From Rhizobium sp. Q54 (lineage in GTDB: Bacteria > Pseudomonadota > Alphaproteobacteria > SMXS01): DNA of 41,134 nucleotides. How positions within the stretch are numbered: position 1 is the stretch's first letter; the number at the start of each line of letters is the position of its first letter. This document shows positions 39,485 to 41,134 of the stretch, one piece after another. Below the pieces are notes generated by a model. It saw nothing but the letters and a program-made list of their open reading frames with translations. It made no database searches and was not told the DNA's origin. The DNA is taken from NCBI GenBank assembly GCA_945907245.1, contig CAMDTB010000027.1:1-41134 (forward strand), read 5' to 3'. A program made the position numbers and the translations under genes.

Positions 39485-40402
39485 TTAACCGCCCCGGTTC
39501 GGCCTCGAATGCCGCCATTCCGCCAGCAATGCCCTCAAGGCCGCGACGAACGGCAGCGGCTGGTCGAGGAACAGGTGATGATCGGCCTCGGGGATCGCGA
39601 CGAACGGCACCGAGCTGTCCAGCACCTCGAACATGTAGTCGGCGATTTCCTGGGAGAAAAGCTGGCTGCGGTCGCCGTACATCACGCCGACGCGGCACGG
39701 AATGCTCTTCAGCGCCTCGCGCATGTCGCCAAAGCGGAACTTGCCGAACAGCTGGTCGTCGAACTTCCAGGTCCAGCCGTTCTCCTCCGGCGTCACCGAA
39801 TGCCGTCCGATATAGTCGACCAGATAGTCGTTGGCGCACTCCTGCGGCGGCATCAGCCGGAAACGCTCGAGGATGGTCTCGAAGTCCGGATAAAGCTTTT
39901 TCGGCCGGATCGGCGCGCGCTTGCGGTCGCGCTGCCACTGGTAGTCCGGCGGCCTGACCGGCGAATCGACCAGCACCACGCCGGTCAGCTGGCTGCCGAT
40001 GATGGTCGTCGCATGCAGCGTGACGAAGCCGCCGAAGCTGTGGCCGACGATGATCGGCTTGTCGTCGAAGCCGGCATCCTTGCACACGCCCATCAGTTCG
40101 GCGGTGAACAGCTCGCCGGAATAGGCGTCGCGCCTTCCGCTGTCGCCGGCGCCCGACAGGTCGATGGCCGCGACGCTGTAATGGTCGGTGAAGAACGGCG
40201 CCAGGAAGCGCCACCAGTGGGCATGGGCGCCGCCGCCATGAACCAGCAGCAGGCCCGGCTTGCCGGGCCGCTCCCAGTGCAGATAGTGGATCGGGCATCC
40301 CTCGACCTCGACCGTGCGGTCGCGGTACGGGACGGCGAGCGCCTTGCGGAACCATTCCGGGGCGTCGGGGTGGACGATGTCGATCTGCGATTCCCTGTTC
40401 AT
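39485..40402 (-). CDS. Alpha/beta hydrolase
   Basis: This 305-residue alpha/beta-hydrolase-fold protein has an oxyanion-hole HGGG-type turn (LLVHGGGAHAHWW), the nucleophile elbow GHSFGG, an acid in VMYGDRSQLF and a terminal His in PEADHHLF. The N-terminus has no signal, so it is cytoplasmic. The cap region carries a conserved-looking RRPK/YPDFETILERFRLMPPQE stretch. It may be an esterase, lactonase or epoxide-type hydrolase; the sequence does not decide. It is followed by the palindromic repeat and preceded, 53 nt away, by the flavin-fold gene on the same strand, with which it may be co-transcribed. Confidence 0.87.
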   Translation of the reverse strand: MNRESQIDIVHPDAPEWFRKALAVPYRDRTVEVEGCPIHYLHWERPGKPGLLLVHGGGAHAHWWRFLAPFFTDHYSVAAIDLSGAGDSGRRDAYSGELFTAELMGVCKDAGFDDKPIIVGHSFGGFVTLHATTIIGSQLTGVVLVDSPVRPPDYQWQRDRKRAPIRPKKLYPDFETILERFRLMPPQECANDYLVDYIGRHSVTPEENGWTWKFDDQLFGKFRFGDMREALKSIPCRVGVMYGDRSQLFSQEIADYMFEVLDSSVPFVAIPEADHHLFLDQPLPFVAALRALLAEWRHSRPNRGG

Positions 40403-40454
40403 GCCCGCATCTTCGTCCGCGGCGCGGATACGCGCAAGAGTCTGGGCGCGGGCC

Positions 40455-40925
40455 TCAGGCTGTCCAGAGGCCCGGCGGCTTGCCCTGGCCCAGATCGGCG
40501 ATGGACCAGGTCTCGACCCGCCACGGCACCAGCTTCAGGGCGCCATAGGTCGGATCGTCGACGCTCTTCCAGAACATGTTGAGGTTGTAGCCATAGGGCT
40601 CGGGCTTGGAGCCGAACAGCTTCCATACCCGGTCCTTCTCGGCCATGTCCTCGGCCCACTCGGTCTTGCAGTCGACGATGACGTGCTCCATCTGCGGCGT
40701 CCAGTAGGCCACCGAGACATACGGGTTGCCCGCCAGGTGCCTGGCCTTCAGGCTCTGGCGCCCGGTGGCGATCCAGCCCTGCGGCTTGCCGTCGGGAAAC
40801 TCCCACACCGGGTGCAGGATGCGCGCCCGCAGGCGCCCCTTGGTGTCCTGGGTCGTCACCGACGCCCAGACGACGGTTGAAACCCGCTGCTCGAATGTTT
40901 CCCGGATGCTGTCGAACGATGCCAT
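40455..40925 (-). CDS. Pyridoxamine 5'-phosphate oxidase-like split-barrel protein
   Basis: This 156-residue flavin-reductase/PNPOx-like split barrel has the pattern RVSTVVWASVTTQDTKGRLRARIL, then FPDGKPQGWIATGRQSLKARHL and YVSVAYWTPQMEHVIV, as in the FMN- or F420-binding general-stress/PNPOx-like group. The C-terminal PWRVETWSI strand closes the barrel. The cofactor is not certain from sequence. The ATG at 40925 is chosen for the GGGAGGG upstream; earlier in-frame codons look non-coding. It is probably co-transcribed with the alpha/beta hydrolase. Confidence 0.8.
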   Translation of the reverse strand: MASFDSIRETFEQRVSTVVWASVTTQDTKGRLRARILHPVWEFPDGKPQGWIATGRQSLKARHLAGNPYVSVAYWTPQMEHVIVDCKTEWAEDMAEKDRVWKLFGSKPEPYGYNLNMFWKSVDDPTYGALKLVPWRVETWSIADLGQGKPPGLWTA

Positions 40926-40999
40926 GAAAGCCCTCCCTGCGTTACCAGAGGGAAACATAGCAGGTTGATGCGGTATTCATCCACCGGGATCGGGGAGCC

Positions 41000-41134
41000 C
41001 TAGCCGGCAATTTTCCTGAGCGCATCCCGCACCAGTTCAGGGCGCTCCATGGGCAGGAAATGCGTGGTGCCGGGAATCTGGTCCAGGGTCCAGCCGGGCT
41101 GGCGTTCGCGGATAAGTGCCGGCACATCGCCTCG
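41000..41134 (-). CDS. Alpha/beta hydrolase, C-terminal end only
   Basis: Only the last 44 codons are inside the window. They read ...VPALIRERQPGWTLDQIPGT followed by THFLPMERPELVRDALRKIA, the typical C-terminus of an alpha/beta hydrolase with the catalytic His in TTHFLPMERP. The rest lies beyond position 41134. It would sit upstream of the split-barrel gene on the same strand. Confidence 0.75.
   Translation of the reverse strand, partial: RGDVPALIRERQPGWTLDQIPGTTHFLPMERPELVRDALRKIAG

Noticed and set aside
1-41134. CRISPR arrays, complete insertion sequences, phage genes, tRNA or rRNA genes
   Set aside because: No regularly spaced repeats, transposase or integrase motifs, phage structural genes or cloverleaf/TTCGAATC-type tRNA patterns were seen in either strand by reading; a tRNAscan or ISfinder search was not possible.

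Overview
The window is about 41 kb of GC-rich DNA. Everything recognisable points to a free-living alphaproteobacterium with an aerobic, lipid- and xenobiotic-oriented metabolism: HspQ, a TIGR02281-type aspartic protease, IorAB-like molybdenum hydroxylase, PQQ/cytochrome c dehydrogenases, P450, Rieske oxygenase, acyl-CoA enzymes, and two palindromic repeats of a kind I associate with alphaproteobacterial genomes. Genus and species cannot be fixed from the sequence alone. No tRNA, rRNA, CRISPR array or complete insertion sequence was seen.

Layout. 1-2.2 kb: the end of a polysaccharide locus, with a glycosyltransferase fragment and an O-antigen-ligase/polymerase-like membrane protein of lower GC, then a non-coding gap with a palindromic repeat. 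2.2-17.9 kb: nearly all minus strand. In transcription order: an SDR, a frameshifted S9 peptidase, an IorAB-like [2Fe-2S]/molybdopterin pair, two tandem PQQ-cytochrome c lipoprotein dehydrogenases, a membrane retropepsin-like protease, a 4HBT thioesterase, two divergent AMP-forming ligases, and finally a methyltransferase with its own terminator. This reads as periplasmic oxidation of alcohols and aldehydes followed by CoA activation; the substrate is unknown. 18.0-22.8 kb: a divergent TetR-adaptor-RND efflux operon with a palindromic operator beside its promoter.

22.8-26.5 kb: the most interesting part. Three perfect TTGAT-N4-ATCAA (FNR/FixK-type) boxes lie within 3.4 kb. The first precedes a Rieske oxygenase. 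The second, with a -10-like hexamer at exactly the same spacing, precedes a non-coding interval that ends in a strong terminator and carries a diverged copy of the Rieske gene's structured 3' end. An inner hairpin is kept in both copies by compensating base changes. I infer a roughly 118-nt FNR-type-regulated RNA born from a collapsed copy of the oxygenase transcription unit. The third box lies between an exported M20 amidohydrolase and a small unknown gene.

26.5-41.1 kb: mixed single genes and small operons. These are a rhomboid protease, a VOC protein, a Gly-rich lipoprotein, two NTF2/SnoaL-like proteins, an MFS carrier, a P450-acyl-CoA dehydrogenase pair, three paralogous exported proteins of unknown function in a low-GC patch (33.3-35.5 kb), aldo/keto reductase-hspQ, a DCC-type thiol protein, an acyl-CoA carboxylase beta subunit, an alpha/beta hydrolase, a flavin-split-barrel protein and the 3' end of another hydrolase.
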